From assembly GCA_002305725.1 (NCBI GenBank), contig DBQM01000040.1, positions 1-18,170 of the forward strand: 18,170 bases of DNA, given 5' to 3'. Origin of the DNA: Ruminococcus sp. UBA1394. Its GTDB lineage: Bacteria > Bacillota > Clostridia > Oscillospirales > Ruminococcaceae. The notes under the pieces were generated by a model, which was given only the letters and a program-made list of their open reading frames with translations, was not told the DNA's origin and made no database searches. The translations under genes were made by a program, and so were the position numbers. Below are positions 1-6,615 of the stretch, in pieces (the stretch's first letter is position 1; each line of letters begins with the position of its first letter).

Positions 1-25
1 TTGGTTCTCTTTTTCTTCTTGCCAT
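1..25 (-). CDS. 5' end of a minus-strand gene leaving the left edge (first 8 codons)
   Basis: On the minus strand an ATG at 25-23 opens a frame reading M-A-R-R-K-R-E-P up to the window edge. An AGGAGG ribosome binding site lies 10 bases upstream (36-41) and a promoter-like site further up, so this is a convincing gene start although only eight codons are visible. The basic start could be a DNA- or RNA-binding protein, but eight residues do not allow an identification. Its upstream region lies directly against the truncated 5' end of the polyphosphate kinase gene, which is divergent to it. Confidence 0.6.
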
Positions 26-35
26 AAAAAATCAG

Positions 36-81
36 CCTCCTGTGTTATTTATATTTTACCATAGTTGACTGCGTTTTTACA
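36..81 (-). promoter_or_regulatory. Ribosome binding site and extended -10 promoter of the left-edge gene
   Basis: Read on the minus strand: an extended -10 box TGGTAAAAT (TAAAAT at 58-53), a weak -35 TGTAAA (81-76) at 17-base spacing, and a strong AGGAGG (41-36) ten bases before the ATG. The extended -10 can compensate for the poor -35. The site ends within about 12 bases of the point where ppk1 coding sequence begins. Confidence 0.5.
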
Positions 82-93
82 GACTTTTTTTCG

Positions 94-1635
94 GTGGGTC
101 GAGTTATTCCAAGACTTATTGAAGTCAGCAAAAACAGCGGTACATATATCCTTTCAGAGGAACTTATACTTCATTTTGCACCCGAAGTTTTCAAGGAATA
201 TACTGTAAAATCCAAATCACTTCTGAGGGTTACGAGAAACGCCGATATCGACGCAGACGCACTCTATGACGAGGACCTTGATTACCGTGAATTTATGGCT
301 GATATTATAAAGCAGAGAAAAAGACTTTCTCCTGTTCGTCTTGAACTTTCCAGAGATCTTGACAAGGAAATTGTTAAAAAGCTGTGTAAATATATGGACA
401 TAGAACGCAAGTATGTTTTCAGAAATATATCACCTCTTGACCTTTCATTTGTATTTGAACTTCAGGATCATCTTCGTCAGAAAACCGAGCTTTTCTATCC
501 AAAAAGGATTCCTCAGAAATCTGCACAGTTTGCTGACGGTGAGCCGGTCCTTGCACAAATCAGGGAGAGAGACAAGTTCCTTTCATATCCTTTTGACAGC
601 ATAAAGCCGTTTTTGAATATGCTCCACGAGGCAGCAGCAGATAAGGATGTGGTGTCAATAAAAATGACTCTTTACAGGGTGGCAAAAAACAGTGAGGTAG
701 TAAATGCACTTATTGAGGCAGCTGAAAACGGCAAGGACGTGCTTGTGCTTGTTGAATTGAAAGCAAGATTTGACGAGGAAAACAATATCGAGTGGTCACG
801 CCGTCTTGAAGCGGCAGGCTGTACTGTTATCTACGGACTCAATGGTTTCAAGGTACATTCCAAGTTGTGCCTTATAACAAAAAATGTCAACGGAAATCCG
901 GAGTATATCACTCAGATAGGAACGGGAAATTATAACGAGAAAACAGCCCGTCTTTATACTGACCTGTGCCTTATGACCGCTGACCAGACAATCGGAAGAA
1001 ATGCCAATGATGTTTTCAATGCTCTTGCCTCTGATACCACAGTAAAAAGCTCCGAGGCTCTCCTTGTTGCGCCGAACTGTCTGCAGAACCGTGTTATGGA
1101 AATGATAGATGAGCAGATAAAGCTTGCGGAAAGCGGCGGGGAAGCGTATATCGGTGTGAAGATAAATTCCCTTACCGATAAAAAAATTATTGACGGACTT
1201 ATCAGAGCGTCAAAAGCAGGAGTGAAGATTGAACTTGCAGTAAGAGGAATATGCTGTCTTATTCCGGGAATTGCAGGAGAAACGGAAAATATAAGGGTAG
1301 TAAGCATTGTAGGACGTTTCCTTGAACATTCGAGAATTTATATTTTCGGCAAAGGTGAATCAGCGAAAATCTACATTGCATCAGCTGATTTTATGACCAG
1401 AAACACTCTCCGAAGAGTTGAAGTTGCAGCACCTGTCTATGATGAACGAATCAGAGAACAGATAGTTTATATGTTTGACAGGATAATGTCGGATAACGTT
1501 CAGGCAAGGGAACTGAACAGCAGCGGAAATTATATCCGTGTGGAAAATGATAATGAAAAAAACAACAGTCAGGAGCATTTCTACGACAAAGCATATGAGC
1601 AGGCGCAGAGTGCGGAAACAATCAGTGGTAAATGA
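94..1635 (+). CDS. ppk1: Polyphosphate kinase 1, truncated at the N-terminus
   Basis: PPK1 reversibly moves the gamma phosphate of ATP onto polyphosphate through a phosphohistidine. Visible are GFKVHSK with the presumed phospho-His H255, IGTGNYNEKTARLYTD (about 275-290), RGICCLIPG (384-392) and FLEHSR with the second catalytic His H412. The two histidines are 157 residues apart, as in E. coli PPK (H435, H592). By that alignment residue 1 here matches E. coli residue about 181, so the whole N domain and part of the H domain are missing; full proteins have about 690-720 residues. The GTG at 94 has no ribosome binding site. The frame stays open back only to a TAA at 25-27, and what it would encode there does not look like PPK. 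The rest is undamaged, so the truncation is recent or an assembly joint. The stop touches the ATG of the downstream corA. Family is certain; activity of this version is doubtful. Confidence 0.9.
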   Translation: MGRVIPRLIEVSKNSGTYILSEELILHFAPEVFKEYTVKSKSLLRVTRNADIDADALYDEDLDYREFMADIIKQRKRLSPVRLELSRDLDKEIVKKLCKYMDIERKYVFRNISPLDLSFVFELQDHLRQKTELFYPKRIPQKSAQFADGEPVLAQIRERDKFLSYPFDSIKPFLNMLHEAAADKDVVSIKMTLYRVAKNSEVVNALIEAAENGKDVLVLVELKARFDEENNIEWSRRLEAAGCTVIYGLNGFKVHSKLCLITKNVNGNPEYITQIGTGNYNEKTARLYTDLCLMTADQTIGRNANDVFNALASDTTVKSSEALLVAPNCLQNRVMEMIDEQIKLAESGGEAYIGVKINSLTDKKIIDGLIRASKAGVKIELAVRGICCLIPGIAGETENIRVVSIVGRFLEHSRIYIFGKGESAKIYIASADFMTRNTLRRVEVAAPVYDERIREQIVYMFDRIMSDNVQARELNSSGNYIRVENDNEKNNSQEHFYDKAYEQAQSAETISGK

Positions 1636-2550
1636 ATGGTAATATATAATCTGGGAGATAATCCCAAAGAAATTGAAGCCGGGCAGCTTGAAAGAGAAAA
1701 ATGTTCCGCAATTATACTTTCCTCAGTTTCTGAAGCGGAAGATGCGCTGAATTTATCGGATATAGACTATGACGGTGAACTTTCTCTTGAAAACATTGCA
1801 TTTTCCAAAATTGAAACTCAGAACGATTTTCTGCTGGGAACTCTATGTATTCCCAGACTGCTGGACGTTGCAGAGAGCAGGTACAAAATAATGCTGTTTA
1901 TCAGCCGGCGAAGTGTTGTAATAGTTGATAATTACAATTTTTCACAGAATATAATCCGACGTATCCAAAGCGGATGCGTGAATCAGCGGCTGACAATACA
2001 GCGGGTGGTATGCAGTTACTTTTCACACCTCATGCAGCGGGATACGGAACTTCTGATACAGCATGAGCAGAAAATAATGCAGCTTGAAGAAAGAATATCT
2101 GAAGGAAAAACAGACGGATTTTATGAAAGCATAAACCCTGTCAGAAAAGAACTTCTTGTTCTGCGAAGCTATTATGATGAACTCAGAGATATGGGAAAGG
2201 AGCTTGAACAGGACGAGAACGACTTGTTTGACAAGAAGCAGAGAAAATATTTCGGAACAATATTTGACCGTGCCGACAGGCTTATGAACCGGACTGTATA
2301 TCTTCTTGAATACGCTCAGCAGGTACGGGATGCATATCAGTCGCAGATTGATGCAAAGCAGAACAGCAATATGGCTTTTCTGACAGCAATATCCACAATA
2401 TTTTTTCCTCTGACGCTGATTACAGGCTGGTACGGAATGAATTTTGAAAATATGCCCGAACTGAAACATGGGTATCCATGGATAATTATGCTGAGTATTG
2501 CAGTAGTTATAATATGTATTTTTACATTCAAAAGGAAAAAAATGCTCTGA
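1636..2550 (+). CDS. corA: CorA-type magnesium/divalent metal channel
   Basis: CorA proteins form pentameric membrane channels for Mg2+ and sometimes Co2+ or Ni2+. This 304-residue protein has the usual layout: a cytoplasmic alpha/beta part (about 1-110), long charged helices (about 115-240), and two C-terminal transmembrane segments (about 246-264 and 281-298). The signature GMN lies between them at 267-269, in YGMNFENMP, followed by a basic end KRKKML. The length is normal. The ATG follows the ppk1 stop directly, so the two are probably translated together by coupling. No separate promoter is seen, and a hairpin terminator follows 8 bases after the stop. The pairing with polyphosphate kinase makes sense because polyphosphate binds Mg2+, but the link is inference. 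Which metal it carries cannot be read from the sequence. Confidence 0.92.
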   Translation: MVIYNLGDNPKEIEAGQLEREKCSAIILSSVSEAEDALNLSDIDYDGELSLENIAFSKIETQNDFLLGTLCIPRLLDVAESRYKIMLFISRRSVVIVDNYNFSQNIIRRIQSGCVNQRLTIQRVVCSYFSHLMQRDTELLIQHEQKIMQLEERISEGKTDGFYESINPVRKELLVLRSYYDELRDMGKELEQDENDLFDKKQRKYFGTIFDRADRLMNRTVYLLEYAQQVRDAYQSQIDAKQNSNMAFLTAISTIFFPLTLITGWYGMNFENMPELKHGYPWIIMLSIAVVIICIFTFKRKKML

Positions 2551-2558
2551 TATAAAGT

Positions 2559-2597
2559 AAAGTGAACAGCAGTTTTAAGCTGTTCACTTTTTTATTT
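2559..2597 (+). terminator. Rho-independent terminator after corA
   Basis: A perfect 12-bp stem, AAAGTGAACAGC (2559-2570) with GCTGTTCACTTT (2579-2590), closes an 8-base loop and runs into a T-rich tract (2588-2597). It lies between the convergent corA and zinc-ribbon genes and may stop both directions, although the T-run is better on the plus strand. Confidence 0.9.
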
Positions 2598-2614
2598 TCT
2601 GAGTTAAATCTTTA

Positions 2615-3319
2615 TCAGTCTTTATTTATTATTGAGTCTACTAAAGCCTTCTTTTCATCAGACTTTACTCCGTTTCGTATATCGCCGACTGTAAGTTCTG
2701 TCGCTGCTGTTTCAAATACATCTCCGGTATTTACTGCACTTTTTATTCTGGCATTTACAGCATTTAAAAAATTCTGCTTGTCTGTAATTTTATTCTTCTT
2801 GATTTTCATCATTTTTATTTTCACTGTATTTCCATCATTAAGAATTAATGAGAAAATAGTCTTTTTAATACCATAAATAAAAAATATAGCAGCCATTAAC
2901 AGTAAAACAAGTATTGCAAGAAATGCATCTGTTGTCAGAAGCGCAAGTGCTATCAGACCAGCAAAGATAAACGAAATCACCATTCCCACTGACATCTTTT
3001 CAATAACATCACAACTTTTTATCAGATAATACGGGACAGAGTAAACGGTTTCACCGAAATTATCCGTTTTTATTACCAGCAGTCTGTTTTCTTTCAGTGT
3101 AAAATCTGCCTTATAGGCACCTTTCAATGATTGTATCATCTTGAATATGCTGTTTGTGCCTCTTTGAAAAATTTTGAAAGAATAGGTTTGATTTTCATTA
3201 CCAGCATTTAATTCTGATTTATTTTCAGCTTGAGCTGAAGATAAATCTGCCTTTTCTCCGCAATTACTGCAGAACATCACTCCGTCTTTAATTTCATTTC
3301 CACAATTTTTGCAAAACAT
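2615..3319 (-). CDS. Zinc-ribbon protein with a C-terminal membrane part
   Basis: The protein starts MFCKNCGNEIKDG and has a CxxC-x10-CxxC zinc ribbon (C3, C6, C17, C20), a polar linker (about 25-45), and a domain of about 60 residues resembling a membrane-anchored PH-like or YcxB-like fold. Two hydrophobic segments follow (about 111-128 and 131-151), then a cytoplasmic tail. A first ATG lies three codons upstream (3328), but it sits almost on the AAAGGAAAGGA ribosome binding site; the ATG at 3319 has the right spacing. The gene lies 30 bases behind another zinc-ribbon gene on the same strand, so both are likely one transcript from the strong promoter at 3774-3802. Such zinc-ribbon membrane proteins are common in Clostridia and mostly unstudied. 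I do not assign a function. Confidence 0.8.
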   Translation of the reverse strand: MFCKNCGNEIKDGVMFCSNCGEKADLSSAQAENKSELNAGNENQTYSFKIFQRGTNSIFKMIQSLKGAYKADFTLKENRLLVIKTDNFGETVYSVPYYLIKSCDVIEKMSVGMVISFIFAGLIALALLTTDAFLAILVLLLMAAIFFIYGIKKTIFSLILNDGNTVKIKMMKIKKNKITDKQNFLNAVNARIKSAVNTGDVFETAATELTVGDIRNGVKSDEKKALVDSIINKD

Positions 3320-3349
3320 TATAAACATTCCTTTCCTTTTATAAAATTA

Positions 3350-3715
3350 TTATGCATCCCGAATCATTGCATGAATAAAGCCAGCAAGACCGATTAATTC
3401 AATTACTCCAAGAATAAGTCCGATCCAAGCTTTTATACTGTCAGCCTCTTTGTTTCTAATGGCAAGAGCTCCGAAAATTGTCGCAGGAATTCCGAAAGCA
3501 AGTCCGATTCCACAGCAGAATAACGGAATTCCGGCAACAGAACACCAGAAGGATGTTCCGGCATAGTTCGTTTTATTATCAGAATCAGTTGATTCAGATG
3601 AACCTGCATTTGCAGAACCTGCAGATATACTTTGTTCGCTGCTAACGGCAGTTCCGCACTTGTCGCAGAATTTCACTCCGTCTTTTACTTCATTTCCACA
3701 ATTTGGACAAAACAT
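3350..3715 (-). CDS. Small zinc-ribbon membrane protein
   Basis: This 121-residue protein begins MFCPNCGNEVKDG, with a zinc ribbon (C3, C6, C17, C20). A Ser/Asn/Gly-rich linker (about 25-52) leads to two hydrophobic segments (about 57-84 and 91-115) linked by a short NKEAD loop, a DUF4190-like pattern. The chosen ATG at 3715 lies 9 bases behind a GAGAGG ribosome binding site; a TTG three codons earlier would be too close to it. It is the first gene of a two-gene unit with the larger zinc-ribbon protein at 2615-3319. The two ribbons are nearly the same, pointing to an ancient duplication of that part. The gene has a consensus promoter, divergent to an XRE regulator that may control it. Function unknown. 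Confidence 0.82.
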   Translation of the reverse strand: MFCPNCGNEVKDGVKFCDKCGTAVSSEQSISAGSANAGSSESTDSDNKTNYAGTSFWCSVAGIPLFCCGIGLAFGIPATIFGALAIRNKEADSIKAWIGLILGVIELIGLAGFIHAMIRDA

Positions 3716-3773
3716 AATCAACAACCTCTCTGTTCATCAAAACTGAAAAACTGAGTTAAATGTTACTTTCAAC

Positions 3774-3802
3774 ATTATACCTTACAACTTTTCATTTGTC
3801 AA
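3774..3802 (-). promoter_or_regulatory. Consensus promoter of the zinc-ribbon operon
   Basis: On the minus strand a perfect TTGACA (3802-3797), a 17-base spacer and a perfect TATAAT (3779-3774). Transcription would begin near 3767, giving a leader of about 50 bases before the ATG at 3715. An operator-like CCCTTTAGG (3803-3811) abuts the -35 box. A perfect promoter of this kind usually needs a repressor. Confidence 0.85.
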
Positions 3803-3835
3803 CCCTTTAGGCAATATTTAATATATCCTAAAGAG
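3803..3835. promoter_or_regulatory. Paired inverted operator between divergent promoters
   Basis: CCCTTTAGG (3803-3811) and CCTAAAGAG (3827-3835) form an inverted pair sharing CTTTAGG, with 15 bases between the 7-base cores and 22 bases between core centres, about two helical turns. They fill the space between the -35 boxes of the minus promoter (3797-3802) and the plus promoter (3838-3843). A related CTTTTAGGG lies in the leader of the XRE gene (3880-3888). This looks like the binding site of the adjacent XRE regulator, controlling itself and the zinc-ribbon genes. Binding itself is inference. Confidence 0.55.
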
Positions 3836-3837
3836 AT

Positions 3838-3866
3838 TTGAAGAAGCTTTGAATAAACGATACAAT
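3838..3866 (+). promoter_or_regulatory. Promoter of the XRE regulator gene
   Basis: TTGAAG (3838-3843), a 17-base spacer and TACAAT (3861-3866), with a start expected near 3873. The leader of about 33 bases holds a third CTTTTAGGG copy and the AGAGGA ribosome binding site (3895-3900). Confidence 0.65.
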
Positions 3867-3905
3867 GAAATAAATACTACTTTTAGGGTAGAAAAGAGGA
3901 GTACT

Positions 3906-4262
3906 ATGAAAGAGAACCGTGAAACCATATCCAGCATGACAGGAGAACGAATCCGTAAATTCCGGACAGAGCAAAAGCTGAGCCAGGAAGAACTTGCATT
4001 CAGTTCAGAATTACACCCCGCATACATCGGCAAGGTAGAGCGAGGCGAGAAATGTCCCACCATTGAAACGCTTTATAAAATCGCAAACGGCTTAAAAATT
4101 CCCCTGCATAAACTGCTTGATATATCATCAGGGACAGAAGCAGAGGAAACCGATGCGTTTTACCGTATTAAGTCTGCTATGGACGGGCTTGATGCTGATG
4201 AAATGCTGAAAGTTGCACAAATCGTTGAGCAGGTCACGGGACTGATGCGTAATCACTCCTGA
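3906..4262 (+). CDS. XRE-family (Cro/CI-type) transcriptional regulator
   Basis: This 118-residue protein has an N-terminal HTH_3 domain (about 12-70): GERIRKFRTEQKLSQEEL, then the recognition-helix region HPAYIGKVERGEKCP and the closing IANGLKIPLHKLL. A short, mostly helical acidic tail follows and may mediate dimerisation. The ATG at 3906 has AGAGGA 5 bases upstream; in-frame TTG further up lacks a ribosome binding site. It is divergent to the zinc-ribbon operon, with paired operators between them, so autoregulation and control of that operon are likely. Its last 29 bases overlap the end of the convergent small gene at 4234-4491. It has the size of a simple repressor, with no peptidase or ligand domain. 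Confidence 0.9.
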   Translation: MKENRETISSMTGERIRKFRTEQKLSQEELAFSSELHPAYIGKVERGEKCPTIETLYKIANGLKIPLHKLLDISSGTEAEETDAFYRIKSAMDGLDADEMLKVAQIVEQVTGLMRNHS

Positions 4263-4491
4263 TTTCCTCTTCCGAATCCTCATAATGCAGTCCCAGAATC
4301 CCATACAGACGTATCAGAAGCAGAGCATTATTTTCAGAGATATCTCTGATTTGTTCTGCTTTTTGCTTTTCCCCGATTTTGTCAAGAAAGATTTCCAGTT
4401 CACCGTTAAAATAGCTGTAAATAAGCTCATCAATACAGAAACATCGTTTCAAATCCTGTAATGTTTCAACATACTCGCCGTTCATCAGCAT
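4234..4491 (-). CDS. Small protein of unknown function (85 residues)
   Basis: It is a real gene by its signals: AGGAGG seven bases before the ATG, a promoter-like site at 4516-4544, and a clean frame. The sequence reads VETLQDLKRCFCIDELI, YSYFNGELEIFLDKIG, and then QKAEQIRDI. The pattern LxxLxxxFxxxxL-(Y)xxGxLxxxLxxxGxxxxAxxI recalls a short helical module that I associate with the N-termini of several Clostridial and spirochaete proteins; here it stands nearly alone. That likeness comes from memory and is weak. The tail is acidic (HYEDSEEEI). The gene overlaps the 3' end of the XRE gene by 29 bases on the opposite strand, without a terminator between them. It could be a partner or antagonist of the regulator, but nothing shows that. 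Confidence 0.65.
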   Translation of the reverse strand: MLMNGEYVETLQDLKRCFCIDELIYSYFNGELEIFLDKIGEKQKAEQIRDISENNALLLIRLYGILGLHYEDSEEEIRSDYASVP

Positions 4492-4515
4492 ATTTACACC
4501 TCCTGAAAACAGAAT

Positions 4516-4544
4516 ATCATAAATCCTCAGATTAGTAAACGCAA
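4516..4544 (-). promoter_or_regulatory. Probable promoter of the small minus-strand gene
   Basis: On the minus strand TTGCGT (4544-4539), a 17-base spacer and TATGAT (4521-4516). A start near 4509 would give a short leader with AGGAGG (4504-4499) in front of the ATG at 4491. The -35 box is weak. Confidence 0.45.
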
Positions 4545-4583
4545 AACAGTTCTGAAAAATCTTTTTTAATTTCGGAACTGTTT
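4544..4583. promoter_or_regulatory. Strong dyad next to the -35 box of the small gene
   Basis: AAACAGTTCTGAAA pairs with TTTCGGAACTGTTT, a 14-bp stem with one G-T pair and a 12-base A/T loop. It touches the -35 of the small gene's promoter on its upstream side, so an operator or activator site is more likely than a terminator. As RNA on the plus strand it is not followed by a T-run. Confidence 0.45.
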
Positions 4584-4660
4584 AGTCTTGACATTTAAAT
4601 TATCAAAAACATTTCATCATTAAACTGTAAAGTCGTAATATGCTGCCGGACTAATTTCTC

Positions 4661-4689
4661 TTGAATATAAACCGAATTTGGAGTATAAT
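4661..4689 (+). promoter_or_regulatory. Probable promoter of the three-gene signalling operon
   Basis: TTGAAT (4661-4666), a 17-base spacer and a perfect TATAAT (4684-4689). It points to the sensor gene at 4960 with no other plus-strand gene between. The expected start near 4696 would place the whole MITE-like element (4726-4906) in the transcribed leader. The rest of 4584-4660 shows nothing convincing. Confidence 0.6.
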
Positions 4690-4725
4690 GAATATCAGGG
4701 AAAATTGTATCTGAAACATGAGATT

Positions 4726-4906
4726 TTTAAGGAAACACTGATTAAATCTGGTGCGCAGATTGCGCAGTCAGATTTTTCGGCAGATTGCATGGAAATTTCG
4801 CAGTCATACTGGCGTATGTCAAGAAATTTCTGTGTGATATGACGGAAAATATGCAAGCAAGATGTGTGCCAAGCCGAAGCCGTGATTTAATCAGTGGTTC
4901 CTTAAA
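4726..4906. mobile_element. MITE-like element, 181 bp, with 23-bp terminal inverted repeats
   Basis: The left end (4726-4748) starts TTTAAGGAAACACTG and ends ATTAAATC; the right end (4884-4906) is its reverse complement with one mismatch out of 23. The interior folds on itself: TTCGGC/GCCGAA (4776-4781, 4873-4878), TTGCAT/ATGCAA (4785-4790, 4851-4856), GAAATTTC at 4792-4799 and 4823-4830, and CATAC-TGGC-GTATG (4805-4818) in the centre. There is also a short direct repeat TGCGCAG (4752-4758, 4761-4767). There is no transposase, so it would be a non-autonomous element moved in trans, or a large REP/BIME-like hairpin. A clean target-site duplication is not seen; AGATT and AAATCT flanks blur the borders. 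A 69-codon open frame across it on the minus strand is not a gene. Confidence 0.75.
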
Positions 4907-4959
4907 TCTGCTGTAAAAAATAAAAGGAGCGCTGGGATAAATATTCCACATTTCAGTTT

Positions 4960-6615
4960 ATGAAAAAAGAAAAACATTTACTTCCGCTTGCAGCCATACT
5001 TATTACTTTAGGTATTGCGTACATATTCCGTATAATGGGATTAATGAACATTGATATCACAATTACCAGATTTATCCGAAGTACTATGCACATAATAATT
5101 TTTTCTGTGTGGTGCGTTTCTCTTCAGCGCAGAATTATCCAGCAGCAGACTAAAAGGTATCTTATGTGCATATCCTCTCTTATGATATTCTGGGTGATTC
5201 TTAAAACTCTGAAATACTATATTATCACAGATATTGCCATAGACCGCTATATCTGGTATATGTACTATGCTCCGCTGCTTTTTATCCCGCTTTTCGGTCT
5301 TTTCATTGCCTTTTCAGTCGGAAAGCCTGTGGAGTTCAGACTTCCGGAACGGACTTATTTGTTTTATATACCAACTGTCCTGTTTTTTGTCCTTGTAATG
5401 ACCAATGACCTGCATCAGCTGATATTCCGGTTTCCCGAAACTTCTGCAGTAATGTCAGATGAAAGTTATACATACGGCTTGTTTTACTGGCTGATGATGG
5501 GCTGGGAAATACTCTGTACTATGATAATGCTTGTGACACTGTTTATAAAATGCCGTATTCCCGGAAAAACTAAATTTTTTATTCTGCCTCTGATACCCAT
5601 AGGTGCAATGCTCATGTATCAGATACTCTATGTACTTGAAGTCCCTTTACTCCGGATTATCGCCGGAGATGTGAGTATAGCCTGCTCTCTTTTATACATA
5701 GCAATACTGGAAAGCTTTATTAAATGCAGACTGATACCCACCAATTCACAATATGATGAAATGTTCGGCGCTCTGGTGAATATCAGCTCACAAATTGTAG
5801 ATGAGAACTATAAAGTCCGTTATTCATCCGATAATGCTGAGCCAGTTCCGGAAGAACAGATGCGAAAGGCTGAGGATGAACCTGTCATGCTGTCGGAGGG
5901 CAGACAGCTTCACAATATGTCAATAACCGGCGGACACGTTATCTGGACAGAGGATATTTCCGAACTGCTTCTTCTTCGTTCCGGTCTTGAAGAACTGCAG
6001 GAAGAACTGAAAGACCGCAATTCACTTCTGAAACTGGAATATGAGCATGAAAAGGAACGTCAGATAATTGAAGAACAGAATCGTATGTATGACATTCTTG
6101 AAAAAGCAACACAAAAGCAGACAGACAGAATTTCAATACTGGTAAAGAAATATGAAAGTACCGTAAAGGACACTTATTCAGCCAATATTATCCTTGCAGA
6201 AATTGCCGTTATGAGCAGCTTTGTGAAACGGCGCAAGCATCTGGCATTGTCTGAATACAGCGCTTGTCAGATACCGGAGGAAGAACTTATCTGTGCTTTC
6301 AGAGAATCCGTAAATGCTCTGAAGCTTATGAATGTTATGAGCAATATGTTTATTGATACGGAAAGAAAATATCTTTCCGGTAAAACGGCAACGCTGGCAT
6401 ATGATTTTTTTGAGGATTCAATTGAACTGGCAATGGACAGTCTGCGTACTGTAATGGTGAGTATTGGCGTAATAAATGACAGGCTTCGTATAAGAGTTAC
6501 TGTTGACTGCGACGGTGATATGAATACCATGAAAAAATCATATCCTGGTGTGCAGATAACCTATGAAGATGAATGGACGCTTATCCTGCAGCTGGAAGGA
6601 GATGGTGCAATATGA
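4960..6615 (+). CDS. 7TM-type membrane sensor with degenerate kinase part
   Basis: The protein has about eight hydrophobic segments in residues 7-255, with the TNDLHQLIF motif (148-156) typical of the HisKA_7TM sensor domain. A PAS-like stretch (about 264-333) and a coiled coil (about 333-400) follow. In place of the HDxLG box stands EKATQKQTDRISILV. The C-terminal part (405-551) keeps family motifs such as ILAEIAVMSSFVKRRKHLAL but shows no N-box or glycine-rich ATP lid, so it is probably not an active kinase. It likely senses a signal at the membrane and controls the true kinase encoded next, with which it overlaps by 4 bases (ATGA). The start is uncertain: GGAG lies about 30 bases upstream of the ATG at 4960, with no better start codon in frame. 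Homologous three-gene operons are familiar in Clostridia; ligand and targets are unknown. Confidence 0.85.
   Translation: MKKEKHLLPLAAILITLGIAYIFRIMGLMNIDITITRFIRSTMHIIIFSVWCVSLQRRIIQQQTKRYLMCISSLMIFWVILKTLKYYIITDIAIDRYIWYMYYAPLLFIPLFGLFIAFSVGKPVEFRLPERTYLFYIPTVLFFVLVMTNDLHQLIFRFPETSAVMSDESYTYGLFYWLMMGWEILCTMIMLVTLFIKCRIPGKTKFFILPLIPIGAMLMYQILYVLEVPLLRIIAGDVSIACSLLYIAILESFIKCRLIPTNSQYDEMFGALVNISSQIVDENYKVRYSSDNAEPVPEEQMRKAEDEPVMLSEGRQLHNMSITGGHVIWTEDISELLLLRSGLEELQEELKDRNSLLKLEYEHEKERQIIEEQNRMYDILEKATQKQTDRISILVKKYESTVKDTYSANIILAEIAVMSSFVKRRKHLALSEYSACQIPEEELICAFRESVNALKLMNVMSNMFIDTERKYLSGKTATLAYDFFEDSIELAMDSLRTVMVSIGVINDRLRIRVTVDCDGDMNTMKKSYPGVQITYEDEWTLILQLEGDGAI

Noticed and set aside
954..1307. 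Minus-strand frame inside ppk1
   Set aside because: A shadow of a strongly conserved PPK region with no start signal.
2023..2469. Minus-strand 148-codon frame inside corA
   Set aside because: Antisense to the CorA helices and GMN region; Phe/Cys-rich shadow without a ribosome binding site.
4543..4583. Dyad considered as a terminator for the XRE gene
   Set aside because: It is almost 300 bases after the XRE stop, lies behind an opposite gene, and lacks a T-run on the plus strand; a regulatory site fits better.
4742..4951. Minus-strand 69-codon frame in the intergenic region
   Set aside because: It lies almost wholly in the inverted-repeat element; its translation only reflects the repeat, and no ribosome binding site is present.
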